Below, one piece after another: positions 30,762-37,753 of a stretch of 43,151 nucleotides of DNA. Positions within the stretch are counted from its first letter, which is position 1, and each line of letters begins with the position of its first letter. The position numbers and the translations under genes were made by a program. The stretch comes from a virus. Under the pieces are notes generated by a model. It was not told the DNA's origin, made no database searches, and saw only the letters and a program-made list of their open reading frames with translations. The stretch covers positions 1 to 43,151 of IMG/VR virus record IMGVR_UViG_3300046683_000129; one strand, written 5' to 3'.

Positions 30762-31078
30762 CGAAGAAGTATCACATCCCTCGACCCCGAGACGCGAAGA
30801 CCATAGAGGCTCCCGGGGACTGCACTTGCTTCTACGGCGAGGTACGCATCGGCAAGGACACCGGCAAGGGGAGGCTCGTCAAGTCACACGATGACTGGTG
30901 CCCTGCCTACAAGCGCCTCCTGACGATCAAGAGCATTGAGGCTGAGCGGGTAGCCGTGGAGTGCGAGCTGCAACTGCCTCTCCCTGACCCCGTGACCGAG
31001 CAGTACGCCGATGAGACACGGTCCAAGGCCCGCAAGAAGGCCGACCGCTATGCCAAGCGGCTTGCGAAGCTCGGGTGA
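30758..31078 (+). CDS. Hypothetical protein (106 aa)
   Basis: ATG overlaps the preceding stop. It has three Cys (Cys-Thr-Cys at 22-24 and Asp-Trp-Cys-Pro near 48) that could bind metal, a central strand region, and a Lys/Ala-rich helical C-terminus. Directly before the helicase gene, so a replication role is possible. No family recognised. Confidence 0.65.
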   Translation: MTKKYHIPRPRDAKTIEAPGDCTCFYGEVRIGKDTGKGRLVKSHDDWCPAYKRLLTIKSIEAERVAVECELQLPLPDPVTEQYADETRSKARKKADRYAKRLAKLG

Positions 31079-32247
31079 AGGCGGAGACTGCCGACCCTGC
31101 CGCCGAAGCCGAGATCATAGGGTTCATCTTCACCTGGCCGAACCAGGCGAGCGTGGCCCGTGACCATCTGGTCGCCGCAGACTTCACCGATCCGCGCTGG
31201 TCCGCTTGCTGGAGCGCGTGGAGACCGGGGGTCCACTACCGGGACGTGGCCGATCTGGCAGGCCTGGAGCCCGGCGCCATCGAACATGCCATCTCAGGGT
31301 CCCCCAGCCCTGGGATGGCAGCAGGACTCGTCAGGAGGCTCCTAAGCCTCTCAACCCGTAGACACGCCCGGACTTACGCAGCGGAGCTACACGCCGCCAC
31401 AGACGATCCTGGGCTTGCTCCTGAGGCTCTGGTGGACATGGCCCGCAAGGGAGCCGCTGACCTGTCGACACCCCTGGTGGTCGCTGACCCCGATCAGAAC
31501 GTGGACGAATACCTGGCCGGGTTCAATGACTCCTACGACTGGCTGGTCCCTGACCTGCTGGAGCGCAAGGACCGTATGCTCATCACGGGCGGAGAGGGCC
31601 AGGGGAAGTCCATGCTGCTCGCCCAGTTCGCTACCTGTGTCTCCGCTGGGGTACACCCGTGGACGTTCCAGCGAATCCAGCCCGCCTCGGTCCTCTACGT
31701 GGACCTGGAGAACGGCGAACGACTCATCAAGCGCAGACTTACCCAGCTCAGAGAGAAGGTGCCGGATGGATACAACCCCGCCAACCTCAGAGTCGTCTCC
31801 AGAACCGGAGGCATCGACATCACGAAACGTGGAGATGCCACATGGCTCGCTGAGCGCGTGGCTACTGACCAGCCCGATCTCCTCGTCATCGGACCTGCCT
31901 ACCGGCTCTATTCTGGTAGTGGAGAGAAGGGGGACATCGGAGGAGAGGACAAGGCCCGACAGGTCACAAGTAGTCTTGACTCGATACGAGAGCGATCCGG
32001 CTGTGCCCTACTCATGGAGACTCACGCTCCCCATGGTGTGTCGGGTGCCACTCGTGATCTGCGACCATTCGGTTCGAGCGTTTGGCTGAGATGGCCTGAG
32101 TTCGGCATCGGCATCCGCCGCAAGGATGAGGGGAAGTACGAGGTGATCCACTGGAGAGGCCCGCGCGACAAGCGGATATGGCCCCAGTTCCTCGACCACG
32201 GGAAACGGTGGCCCTGGGAAGGTCGCTACGCTACCGGGACTTTCTGA
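31075..32247 (+). CDS. DnaB/RecA-type replicative ATPase (390 aa)
   Basis: Likely replicative helicase. N-terminal helical region (1-130) of the DnaB type, then a RecA core: Walker A GGEGQGKS at 172-179, Leu-Tyr-Val-Asp-Leu-Glu-Asn-Gly strand at 207-214, Walker B Asp-Leu-Leu-Val-Ile-Gly-Pro near 268-274, and Met-Glu-Thr-His with a later Ser-Ser-Val-Trp-Leu-Arg. This layout is that of the AAA_25/RepA-like subgroup, shorter than DnaB. No primase or polymerase gene is seen, so host enzymes are presumably used. GTG start overlaps the previous stop. Confidence 0.8.
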   Translation: MKAETADPAAEAEIIGFIFTWPNQASVARDHLVAADFTDPRWSACWSAWRPGVHYRDVADLAGLEPGAIEHAISGSPSPGMAAGLVRRLLSLSTRRHARTYAAELHAATDDPGLAPEALVDMARKGAADLSTPLVVADPDQNVDEYLAGFNDSYDWLVPDLLERKDRMLITGGEGQGKSMLLAQFATCVSAGVHPWTFQRIQPASVLYVDLENGERLIKRRLTQLREKVPDGYNPANLRVVSRTGGIDITKRGDATWLAERVATDQPDLLVIGPAYRLYSGSGEKGDIGGEDKARQVTSSLDSIRERSGCALLMETHAPHGVSGATRDLRPFGSSVWLRWPEFGIGIRRKDEGKYEVIHWRGPRDKRIWPQFLDHGKRWPWEGRYATGTF

Positions 32248-32296
32248 TAGCCTATAGCTGGGTGACAACCCGCACCGACCCCTTGAAAGGAAACCC
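32248..32296 (+). promoter_or_regulatory. Possible promoter before the 114-aa gene
   Basis: A 49-bp gap in an otherwise packed operon. TATAGC at 32253-32258 could be a -10 box (4 of 6), without a convincing -35. A GAAAGGA ribosome site precedes ATG 32297. The gap hints at separate expression of the secreted protein and the holin-like gene. Confidence 0.3.
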
Positions 32297-32641
32297 ATGA
32301 AGCTCGCAAAGATTGCCCTCGCCGCAGGCCTCGGCCTCGGCACCATCGCCGGTACTGCTGGCATCGCTGGAGCGACGGAGCCAGGGCAACTTCCCTGCAC
32401 GCTCGGCCTCGAATCGGACGGCTCATCGCTCGTCACCTCCCCTGGTGCGAACGACTGCATCGTGCGCTACTCGACAGAAGACGCGGCCCTGACTGCCATC
32501 TATGACGCCCGCGCCCGCGGCCTCTACATCTGGCACCTGGAAGGCTTCATCGTGCCTGACAGTGGCGGGTTCGTTGTCCGCGCCTCGGTTGCCACCCCGG
32601 ACTTCGAGAAGCCGCTCGAAGCCATCATGTCCCCGGCGTGA
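32297..32641 (+). CDS. Secreted small protein (114 aa)
   Basis: Signal peptide of about 26 residues (Lys start, Ala/Gly/Leu core, cleavage expected after Ala-Gly-Ala). The mature part of about 88 residues has Cys34 and Cys54, which can form a disulfide, and mixed strands with Tyr/Trp. It is exported, so it acts in the envelope or outside: exclusion of other phages or lysis support are possible. No family recognised. Followed by a holin-like gene overlapping its stop. Confidence 0.7.
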   Translation: MKLAKIALAAGLGLGTIAGTAGIAGATEPGQLPCTLGLESDGSSLVTSPGANDCIVRYSTEDAALTAIYDARARGLYIWHLEGFIVPDSGGFVVRASVATPDFEKPLEAIMSPA

Positions 32642-32859
32642 TCGTCAGACTCCCAGCGTTGCCGAAGTTCTACCGTGACCTAGGCGAGCGTGTCTTCTGG
32701 ACCGCCGCCCAGGCCGGGCTCGCCGTAGTGAGCGTCCAGGCCCTCGGCATCCCGGTCGCCTACGTGCCCCTCGTCGCTCTCGTCCTGTCAGCGGCGAAGG
32801 GGTATGTAGCGCGCAAGGTCGGCAACCCAGATTCGGCCTCTACCGCCAAAGGCGTGTAA
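32638..32859 (+). CDS. Holin-like protein, r1t type (73 aa)
   Basis: GTG start overlapping the preceding stop. Asp-Leu-Gly-Glu-Arg-Val-Phe-Trp-Thr-Ala-Ala-Gln-Ala-Gly-Leu (14-28), then a Leu-Gly-Ile-Pro-Val-Ala-Tyr turn and a second hydrophobic helix (about 43-55), ending in Lys-Gly-Tyr-Val-Ala-Arg-Lys, matches small two-helix holins common in actinophages (R-DLGER...WT..Q...). It is 7 kb from the endolysin, so lysis functions are split between two places. Confidence 0.7.
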   Translation: MIVRLPALPKFYRDLGERVFWTAAQAGLAVVSVQALGIPVAYVPLVALVLSAAKGYVARKVGNPDSASTAKGV

Positions 32860-33140
32860 TGCCTGTGTCCTTCCACGAGGAGGAGCACCTGGAGGTCCTA
32901 GGGCCTCTGAAGCCTCCCCGCTACGTCATGCCCACAGACGAGCCGTACAGGCTCTTCCCGGTCGACGTGGCCCGCATCTCAGGCTTGACTATCCCCACGA
33001 TCCGCAAGTGGTCTGACGCCGGGCTCATCCCGCATATCCGCCTTCCGAACGGCTGGCGGAAGTATCGTATGTCGGACGCCTACAAGCTCGGAGGTCACAA
33101 GTTGCCGCCTGCGTACCCCTACCAGGAGGACAAACCCTGA
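32859..33140 (+). CDS. MerR/Xis-type HTH protein (93 aa)
   Basis: Residues 36-75 form a winged helix: Val-Ala-Arg-Ile-Ser-Gly-Leu-Thr-Ile-Pro-Thr-Ile-Arg-Lys-Trp then Ile-x-x-x-Arg-Leu-Pro-Asn-Gly-Trp-Arg-Lys-Tyr, typical of MerR/excisionase-like DNA binders. No integrase is present, so excision is unlikely; a regulator is more plausible. ATG shares one base with the preceding stop (TAATG). Confidence 0.7.
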   Translation: MPVSFHEEEHLEVLGPLKPPRYVMPTDEPYRLFPVDVARISGLTIPTIRKWSDAGLIPHIRLPNGWRKYRMSDAYKLGGHKLPPAYPYQEDKP

Positions 33141-33151
33141 AGTCGACGGGG

Positions 33152-33952
33152 TTGCCGGTCCATGTAGTCATCCCTGACTCACAAGTGAAGCCCGGTGTCC
33201 CGATCGACAACCTACGATGGATCGGCCAGTACGTGGTCGATCACTTCTCAGGCGTTCCGAACGTCAAGCTCATTCACTTGGGCGACTTCGCTGACATGCC
33301 CAGCCTCTCCTCCTACGACCGGGGCAAGAAGTCGATGGAAGGACGCCGCTATCGCTTCGATGTCGAAGCCGCCAACACGGGCTTTGCTCTCCTCAACGAG
33401 CCGTTCAAGCGCCGGAAGTGGCAGCCAGTACGACGAGTCATGCTCCTCGGCAATCACGAAGACAGGATCACCCGCGCGACTGAAGATGATGCCCAGATGG
33501 ACGGGGTGATCGGGCTCAGTGATCTGACGTATGAACGGCATGGCTGGGAAGTGTACCCGTTCCTTCAGCCCGTCACCATCGACGGGGTCGTGTACGCCCA
33601 CTACTTCGTCGCACCCATGACAGGCAGGCCCTACTCGGGCGCTGCGCTCAACCGACTGAAGACGCTCGGCCACTCCTTCACGATGGGCCACCAGCAGACA
33701 CTCGACGTGGCAGTCCGCTTCGTGAACGGCAAGCAACAGCGCGCGCTTATCTGCGGTGCCTCCTACCTACACGATGAGGACTACATGGGGCCCCAGGGCA
33801 ACGCTGCCCACTGGAGAGGCATCCTCGTCTGCCATCACGTCCGCGACGGTGCATACGATCTGATGGAAGTCTCGCTCGACTACTTGTGCCGCCGCTATGA
33901 GGGAGTAGGCTTGGCGGAGTTCATGCGGAAACGAAAGTTCACACTTGCCTGA
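33152..33952 (+). CDS. Metallophosphoesterase (266 aa)
   Basis: Calcineurin-like phosphoesterase. Metal motifs: Pro-Asp9-Ser-Gln in place of the usual D-x-H, Gly-Asp-Phe-Ala-Asp (44-48), Gly-Asn-His-Glu-Asp (100-104), and Gly-His-Gln (near 178) with a later Cys-His-His. The loss of His in the first motif is the main oddity. TTG start at 33152 is the best available. It could be a phosphodiesterase or DNA nuclease; substrate unknown. Confidence 0.8.
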   Translation: MPVHVVIPDSQVKPGVPIDNLRWIGQYVVDHFSGVPNVKLIHLGDFADMPSLSSYDRGKKSMEGRRYRFDVEAANTGFALLNEPFKRRKWQPVRRVMLLGNHEDRITRATEDDAQMDGVIGLSDLTYERHGWEVYPFLQPVTIDGVVYAHYFVAPMTGRPYSGAALNRLKTLGHSFTMGHQQTLDVAVRFVNGKQQRALICGASYLHDEDYMGPQGNAAHWRGILVCHHVRDGAYDLMEVSLDYLCRRYEGVGLAEFMRKRKFTLA

Positions 33953-33960
33953 GGAGACAG

Positions 33961-34344
33961 ATGCTAGAGGAGAAGAAGTGGCACCGTTGTCAGAAGTGCG
34001 ACGTGGAGGGTTGGGAGACGAGCTGCTGGAACTGCGGCGCTCGACTACCCTCGGCATGGACTCCGCTGTATCGGAAGTCACAATCACCGGAGCGGACGAT
34101 CGAGAGCTTGACCTGGGCGGATCACGTGGAGGAATCCCGCCTCTACTTCCGACATCACTGGGATACAGCGAAGAAGGCCCTGACTTACAAGCCCAGCGCG
34201 GCCGTGTTCTCCGTATGGCAAAGATCGTGGAAGATCGTCTGGACCTTGGCTGGCTCGATGTCAGACACTTCTTCTCGGAAGCCGAGCCGAAGGACGCAAT
34301 GGCTGAGACAGCTTCTCAGTGGAAGTACCGATACGCAGAGGTGA
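33961..34344 (+). CDS. Zinc-ribbon protein, frame possibly interrupted (127 aa)
   Basis: ATG follows GGAGACAG. Cys10-x-x-Cys13 and Cys22-x-x-Cys25 make a zinc ribbon. Codon use fits coding up to about 34210; after that the frame becomes Arg/Ser/Trp-rich and looks non-coding, while the -1 frame becomes clearly coding (see 34215-34526). The true product may end in a -1 shift that joins both parts, or there may be an error in the sequence. Confidence 0.6.
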   Translation: MLEEKKWHRCQKCDVEGWETSCWNCGARLPSAWTPLYRKSQSPERTIESLTWADHVEESRLYFRHHWDTAKKALTYKPSAAVFSVWQRSWKIVWTLAGSMSDTSSRKPSRRTQWLRQLLSGSTDTQR

Positions 34345-34526
34345 CGTGGTATCTCTACGCGGTGCTCCGAGCCTCTGATCGCTCCCTCTTCGCTACGGTC
34401 GTTCATGAGTACGTACACGTTCTCATCGCTCCGATCGAGCACTTTCTCCCTCCAAAGGCTAGCGACCTCGATGAGTTCGCAGTAGAGTCGGTAACGCGGG
34501 CGCTCATGTCCGCTATGGGTTTCTGA
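34215..34526 (+). CDS. HEXXH metallopeptidase-like protein (103 aa)
   Basis: His64-Glu65-Tyr-Val-His68 is an HEXXH zinc motif in a hydrophobic helix, followed by a Pro-rich turn and Asp-Glu-Phe-Ala-Val-Glu-Ser-Val, which may give a third ligand (Glu87 or Glu91). Only a minimal domain is present. ATG 34215 has no ribosome site, and the open frame continues upstream to 33945 with poor codon statistics. Hence either an unusual internal start or the second half of the gene at 33961. Confidence 0.6.
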   Translation: MAKIVEDRLDLGWLDVRHFFSEAEPKDAMAETASQWKYRYAEVTWYLYAVLRASDRSLFATVVHEYVHVLIAPIEHFLPPKASDLDEFAVESVTRALMSAMGF

Positions 34527-34535
34527 GGAGGAGCT

Positions 34536-34718
34536 ATGACCGACCCGGTGTACGTGCGGCCACGACGCCCGATGGAGGCGACACTCGACCCGAAGAAGGG
34601 CCGTATCCCCGCACGGTGGGAAGTGTGCGTGATCGACCCGGAATGGGACGAGGCGGTCGGAGTGATGGTGCTGACGCCGGACCAGTTCGCCGAGCATTTC
34701 GAGGTGGTCGATGAGTGA
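34536..34718 (+). CDS. DPVYVRPR protein, short copy (60 aa)
   Basis: ATG after GAGGAGG. Starts TDPVYVRPR-R-P-M, then a Trp-containing strand, Val-Cys-Val-Ile-Asp and Asp-Gln-Phe-Ala-Glu-His-Phe. The next gene repeats this pattern (DPVYVRPR-K-A-M...Trp...AEFAAHF), so the two are tandem paralogues. The second copy has an extra C-terminal half. No known function. Confidence 0.7.
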   Translation: MTDPVYVRPRRPMEATLDPKKGRIPARWEVCVIDPEWDEAVGVMVLTPDQFAEHFEVVDE

Positions 34719-35016
34719 CCCGGTGTATGTGCGACCACGGAAAGCGATGACGGCGGAACGGATCAGGGACAACAACAACCTGTGGCGGTACTACGTCGAA
34801 TGGGAGGCACCGCAGGGCGCCATGTGGACCCTATGCACCGACGCCGAGTTCGCCGCCCATTTCGTGGCTGACGACGTGTGGCAGCGACTCATAGACGCCT
34901 GCGAAGTGTTCGAGTTCTCGTTCTGCGGTGACGGCAATGTGCCGGTGCCCGATGCCGCTCAGAACTTGTGCGCGGCGTTTCGTGACTTCCAACAGCAGAA
35001 CGAGACGACGCCATGA
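34711..35016 (+). CDS. DPVYVRPR protein, long copy (101 aa)
   Basis: Paralogue of 34536-34718 over the first 50 residues, joined to a Phe/Cys-containing C-terminal 50 residues (Val-Phe-Glu-Phe-Ser-Phe-Cys-Gly-Asp-Gly-Asn-Val-Pro-Val-Pro). It overlaps the previous gene by 8 bases. The extra part may be a fused domain. Confidence 0.7.
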   Translation: MSDPVYVRPRKAMTAERIRDNNNLWRYYVEWEAPQGAMWTLCTDAEFAAHFVADDVWQRLIDACEVFEFSFCGDGNVPVPDAAQNLCAAFRDFQQQNETTP

Positions 35017-35360
35017 CCCCCGCCGAGCAGATCGCCTACCTGCGCGGGTGTCGACCGCAAACCGGCGACAGAACAGACCAGGCCATCACGGTCGTCTGCG
35101 ACCTGGCCGAGCGTGCGCAACGTCTGGAATCTCTCTACGAGGCAGCATTAGTGGAGTTGGCCGAGCACGTCCGGCAGTTAGAGCGGTTCACGCTCCCCGA
35201 CGTGCCCGTACCGAAACAGGAACACCGGCTGACAAGCGTGCCCTGGGAATGCGGCGAGCGCATGGCGCAATGCTTGTGCAACGCGACGTTCCTGGGCGAC
35301 TCGCTCGATGCTGCTGTCCGCGCGTGGGTTGCTCATGCTCAAGAGAACGGCGCGCTGTGA
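35013..35360 (+). CDS. Hypothetical helical protein (115 aa)
   Basis: ATG overlaps the preceding stop. N-terminal helix and a Leu/Glu/Ala-rich coiled-coil-like middle (30-60), then a Pro/Val linker and a C-terminal part with three Cys (Glu-Cys-Gly-Glu-Arg and Gln-Cys-Leu-Cys). No family recognised. Coupled to the nucleotidase gene by GTGA. Confidence 0.6.
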   Translation: MTPAEQIAYLRGCRPQTGDRTDQAITVVCDLAERAQRLESLYEAALVELAEHVRQLERFTLPDVPVPKQEHRLTSVPWECGERMAQCLCNATFLGDSLDAAVRAWVAHAQENGAL

Positions 35361-35923
35361 GGCTCGCCGTAGACCTCGATGGGGTCGTGCTCGACTTCAC
35401 CGGAGCTATGAACCGCTGGGCGTTGGAGCATTACCAGCAGAAGCTCGTAGAGCCGACCCACTGGGACTGGTTCAAGTCGTGGCGGGAGCCCTATGACTTC
35501 ACGAGGACGATGGACGATCGGGAGTTCTGGGCGACCATCGAGCCCTACCCTGACGCTATCGACGGGCTCCTGCGGCTTCACAAGGCGGGCCATGACATCA
35601 CGTTCATCACTCACCGCCCGATGGTGGCCGACGCTGCTACAGAGATGGCCCTCTCCTACTGGGAGCTGTGGCACCCCCTCGTGATGACCAGTGGCAACAA
35701 GTCGAAGGAAGCCCTGGAGCACGGCATCAACTGGGCGATAGACGATCTGCCCTCTACGGTGCGGCTGTACCGGGGAGCAGGGATCACCGCCTACCTGATG
35801 GATCGCCCGTGGAATCAGGAGGCTACCGACCTGCCCCGGCTGTACGGCTGGGATGACATCATCCGACAAGTAGAGGAGGACTCCAAATGCTCCGCTGCTA
35901 CCTCCCTGAAGACGGGAAGTTAA
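35357..35923 (+). CDS. HAD-type 5'-nucleotidase (188 aa)
   Basis: Haloacid-dehalogenase fold phosphatase, probably for deoxynucleoside monophosphates. Motif I Val-Asp6-Leu-Asp8-Gly-Val-Val, motif II Phe-Ile-Thr85-His-Arg-Pro, a Lys in Gly-Asn-Lys-Ser-Lys (115/117), motif IV Ala-Ile-Asp129-Asp130-Leu-Pro. GTG start overlaps the preceding stop. Length matches NT5C-like enzymes. It would trim the nucleotide pool together with the next gene. Confidence 0.8.
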   Translation: MRLAVDLDGVVLDFTGAMNRWALEHYQQKLVEPTHWDWFKSWREPYDFTRTMDDREFWATIEPYPDAIDGLLRLHKAGHDITFITHRPMVADAATEMALSYWELWHPLVMTSGNKSKEALEHGINWAIDDLPSTVRLYRGAGITAYLMDRPWNQEATDLPRLYGWDDIIRQVEEDSKCSAATSLKTGS

Positions 35924-36321
35924 TGGACTACGTGACGAAAGATTCGGGTGTAAGGCAGGAGTACGACTCGGGAATGAGGAGAGATACGCAGGACGGGAAA
36001 CCGGACTTTAGTCTCTGTCTTGCCGATGACGTTCCGTTTGAGGACCAAATGCTGACCCGATGGGCCGCTCTAATGACTCGTGGTGCCGCCAAGTACGGAC
36101 GCCGCAATCACGAGCTGGCCTCCTCTGACGAAGAGATGGAGCGGTTCAGAGCCTCAGCATTGCGTCACATGATTCAATGGCTCACGGGTGACACTCCTGA
36201 GGAGGACCATGCGGCTGCCGTTTACTTCAACATCTTTACGTGTGAAGGCTTGAAGAGCCGAAGGAAGAACGTTGGTCGTGAGTGGGGATGGGCACCGGAC
36301 ATAGACGATACTGGCGCATGA
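35887..36321 (+). CDS. dATP/dGTP pyrophosphohydrolase-like protein (144 aa)
   Basis: ATG 35887 is preceded by GAGGAGGAC, inside the end of the nucleotidase gene. Sequence pattern Gly-Met-Arg-Arg-Asp-Thr-Gln-Asp-Gly-Lys-Pro-Asp, then Arg-Gly-Ala-Ala-Lys-Tyr-Gly-x-Arg-Asn and Glu-Arg-Phe-Arg-Ala-Ser-Ala-Leu-Arg-His, then Glu-Glu-Asp-His-Ala-Ala-Ala-Val-Tyr-Phe-Asn-Ile, matches the N-terminal domain of the dATP/dGTP diphosphohydrolase (MazZ-like) family as I recall it. No PurZ gene is seen, so a 2-aminoadenine genome is not indicated. Confidence 0.7.
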   Translation: MLRCYLPEDGKLMDYVTKDSGVRQEYDSGMRRDTQDGKPDFSLCLADDVPFEDQMLTRWAALMTRGAAKYGRRNHELASSDEEMERFRASALRHMIQWLTGDTPEEDHAAAVYFNIFTCEGLKSRRKNVGREWGWAPDIDDTGA

Positions 36322-36488
36322 CCCCTACCGCTACCGTGACGGGGCTCTCGGCGGAAAGTCTGAGGTTGCTCCGCTCCGGGCTCGACCTTCTCGTGCCAGT
36401 CGATGAGGAAGAGTCGTTCCGCATCGCCTTCCTAGCCGACAAGCTCGCTAACGTCCGTCCGCGCAACAGCACCGGACACTCCGGGTGA
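36318..36488 (+). CDS. Hypothetical small protein (56 aa)
   Basis: ATG 36318 overlaps the preceding stop (ATGA). Helical with an acidic turn (Val-Asp-Glu-Glu-Glu-Ser) and a Leu-Ala-Asp-Lys-Leu-Ala helix, as in a small protein-binding module. No family recognised. Coupled to the last rightward gene (GTGA). Confidence 0.6.
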   Translation: MTPTATVTGLSAESLRLLRSGLDLLVPVDEEESFRIAFLADKLANVRPRNSTGHSG

Positions 36489-36670
36489 AGTGGGCCGGTG
36501 CTGCTGTCTGTCTGGTCGTGGCACCCGTGGTCTGGTGGGTGCGGATGGCTCAGATGGGTAAGCGGATGGCGGGTGAGTGGCCTGACGTGGAGGCTGCCCT
36601 GTTCGGGCTACCGATGGAAGTCGACAGCGGTGATGAGAGCGTTGCGGTCCACACCGTGGAGATGCTGTAG
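36485..36670 (+). CDS. Small membrane protein, last rightward gene (61 aa)
   Basis: GTG start overlapping the preceding stop. N-terminal membrane helix (about 4-20) with a Trp-Trp, then an acidic soluble tail. Its last 63 bases overlap the end of the leftward gene 36608-37084 on the other strand; no terminator is visible between the converging operons. Confidence 0.6.
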   Translation: MKWAGAAVCLVVAPVVWWVRMAQMGKRMAGEWPDVEAALFGLPMEVDSGDESVAVHTVEML

Positions 36671-37084
36671 CCACGAGCACCGCCAGGCCTCCAGGTCAGC
36701 CTGGTACCTGTCACCATCGAAGTCGCTGGTCTCGTAGTTGTAGTAGTTCTCCTGGTGCCAGCCGATCCACTCGCCATCGATGAGGAGAGCGAAGGGTGCC
36801 CAGGGCAGAGAGTCGTTCTGCTTCTCAGGCGTCCATGGTGACGGGGGTGCAGTGGCCTGGCGGTAGGTCAGTCGCTCCAGGTCGATGAACGACCTCGGGC
36901 ACGCTGACACCTCCTCACCTTCGGTAGTGAGGAGAGCTGCCACCTCCTGCCAGTAGTCCCACTTGGCCTGGGGGTTGTAGGGGTAGCCCTCCTCGTCCTT
37001 CTCGTCCAGGTAGGCGTTCTCATCGAACGGGGCCATCGCCTTCTCGACATCATCGCCCACCACGAGCACGAGCGCGTGAGTCAT
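36608..37084 (-). CDS. Hypothetical acidic protein, last leftward gene (158 aa)
   Basis: ATG 37084 overlaps the previous stop (ATGA). Acidic with Pro-Phe-Asp-Glu-Asn-Ala-Tyr and a Tyr-Asn-Pro-Gln-Ala-Lys-Trp-Asp-Tyr-Trp-Gln segment (about 38-50), a pattern I recognise from actinophage hypothetical proteins, and a Trp/Tyr-rich C-terminus. Function unknown. It ends 63 bases inside the converging rightward gene. Confidence 0.7.
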   Translation of the reverse strand: MTHALVLVVGDDVEKAMAPFDENAYLDEKDEEGYPYNPQAKWDYWQEVAALLTTEGEEVSACPRSFIDLERLTYRQATAPPSPWTPEKQNDSLPWAPFALLIDGEWIGWHQENYYNYETSDFDGDRYQADLEAWRCSWLQHLHGVDRNALITAVDFHR

Positions 37085-37263
37085 GCCGTCACCTCTGACA
37101 CAGCTCCGGGGTTGTGGACCATCGTGGGGAAGTGCGGATCGGTGCCGCAATGCCATGATGCACTGTCCTTCGGGTTAGTCGGATCGGCAAGCCACTTGAA
37201 ATGCAATCCGCAAGCGGCGAAATAGACCTGCCTCCCGCAGCGCTCACAAGTTCCTGTCTTCAT
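37081..37263 (-). CDS. Zinc-binding peptide (60 aa)
   Basis: Cys6-x-x-Cys9, Cys18, and a His38-Cys39...His44 group point to a zinc site. The start overlaps the previous gene's stop by four bases (ATGA), and the end overlaps the next start. The arrangement is not one of the standard ribbons. Confidence 0.65.
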   Translation of the reverse strand: MKTGTCERCGRQVYFAACGLHFKWLADPTNPKDSASWHCGTDPHFPTMVHNPGAVSEVTA

Positions 37264-37538
37264 GCCGTCACCTCCGAACCGAACGGAGCGAGCGTAGCGG
37301 CGAGCAGGGCATCGAAGTTCTCGCGGGGCAAGCGGCGAGCCTTGTCACTGTTCGGGAGCTGATTCAGATGCTTCCCGGTTATGGGACCCCACAGGTTCTC
37401 TGAGATGTACCAGCGGCCACAGTCGGCAAAGCCGACGATGGTGCGATAGGAGAATGCCAGGTCCACCTCACCGATGGTGACGATGGAGAAGTTTGCCTGA
37501 CCTGTCGGATGGTCAATCGTGACTTTCATGTTTCTCAT
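37260..37538 (-). CDS. Hypothetical protein (92 aa)
   Basis: ATG 37538 (ATGA overlap with the upstream gene) with AAGGACGAGG upstream; ATG 37529 is an alternative. Beta-rich N-terminus, a Cys-Gly-Arg-Trp-Tyr-Ile turn, and an Ala/Leu-rich C-terminal helix. No family recognised. Confidence 0.65.
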   Translation of the reverse strand: MRNMKVTIDHPTGQANFSIVTIGEVDLAFSYRTIVGFADCGRWYISENLWGPITGKHLNQLPNSDKARRLPRENFDALLAATLAPFGSEVTA

Positions 37539-37753
37539 GCCTCGTCCTTTCCGTCAGCGATCGCGAGCAGTTGCTCGGCCAACAGGCGGGCTCCTCGTGG
37601 TGAGAGGGTTATCTCACTGGAGCTGAACGCTTCTCCCTCGTCGTCTGCCTCAGTGACGCACAGAACGACCTTGCCGTTTGCCTCAGGAAGCAAGGCCTCT
37701 CGGACGGCTACAACGTAGCCCTCGCTGTCAGCGGCCATGAACTTGTCAGCCAT
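37535..37753 (-). CDS. Hypothetical acidic protein (72 aa)
   Basis: ATG 37753 with GAGAGGAGAGAG upstream. Short beta-meander (Val-Val-Ala-Val, Val-Val-Leu-Cys-Val, Glu-Ile-Thr-Leu-Ser) followed by an amphipathic helix (Ala-Arg-Leu-Leu-Ala-Glu-Gln-Leu-Leu). First gene of a four-gene group that begins at module A. Confidence 0.65.
   Translation of the reverse strand: MADKFMAADSEGYVVAVREALLPEANGKVVLCVTEADDEGEAFSSSEITLSPRGARLLAEQLLAIADGKDEA

Noticed and set aside
32859-33140. Excisionase, implying a temperate phage
   Set aside because: The MerR/Xis-type fold alone is not evidence of lysogeny; no integrase, repressor or attachment site was found.
35887-36321. 2-aminoadenine (Z) genome
   Set aside because: Only a MazZ-like gene is present; PurZ, DatZ and a matching polymerase are absent.
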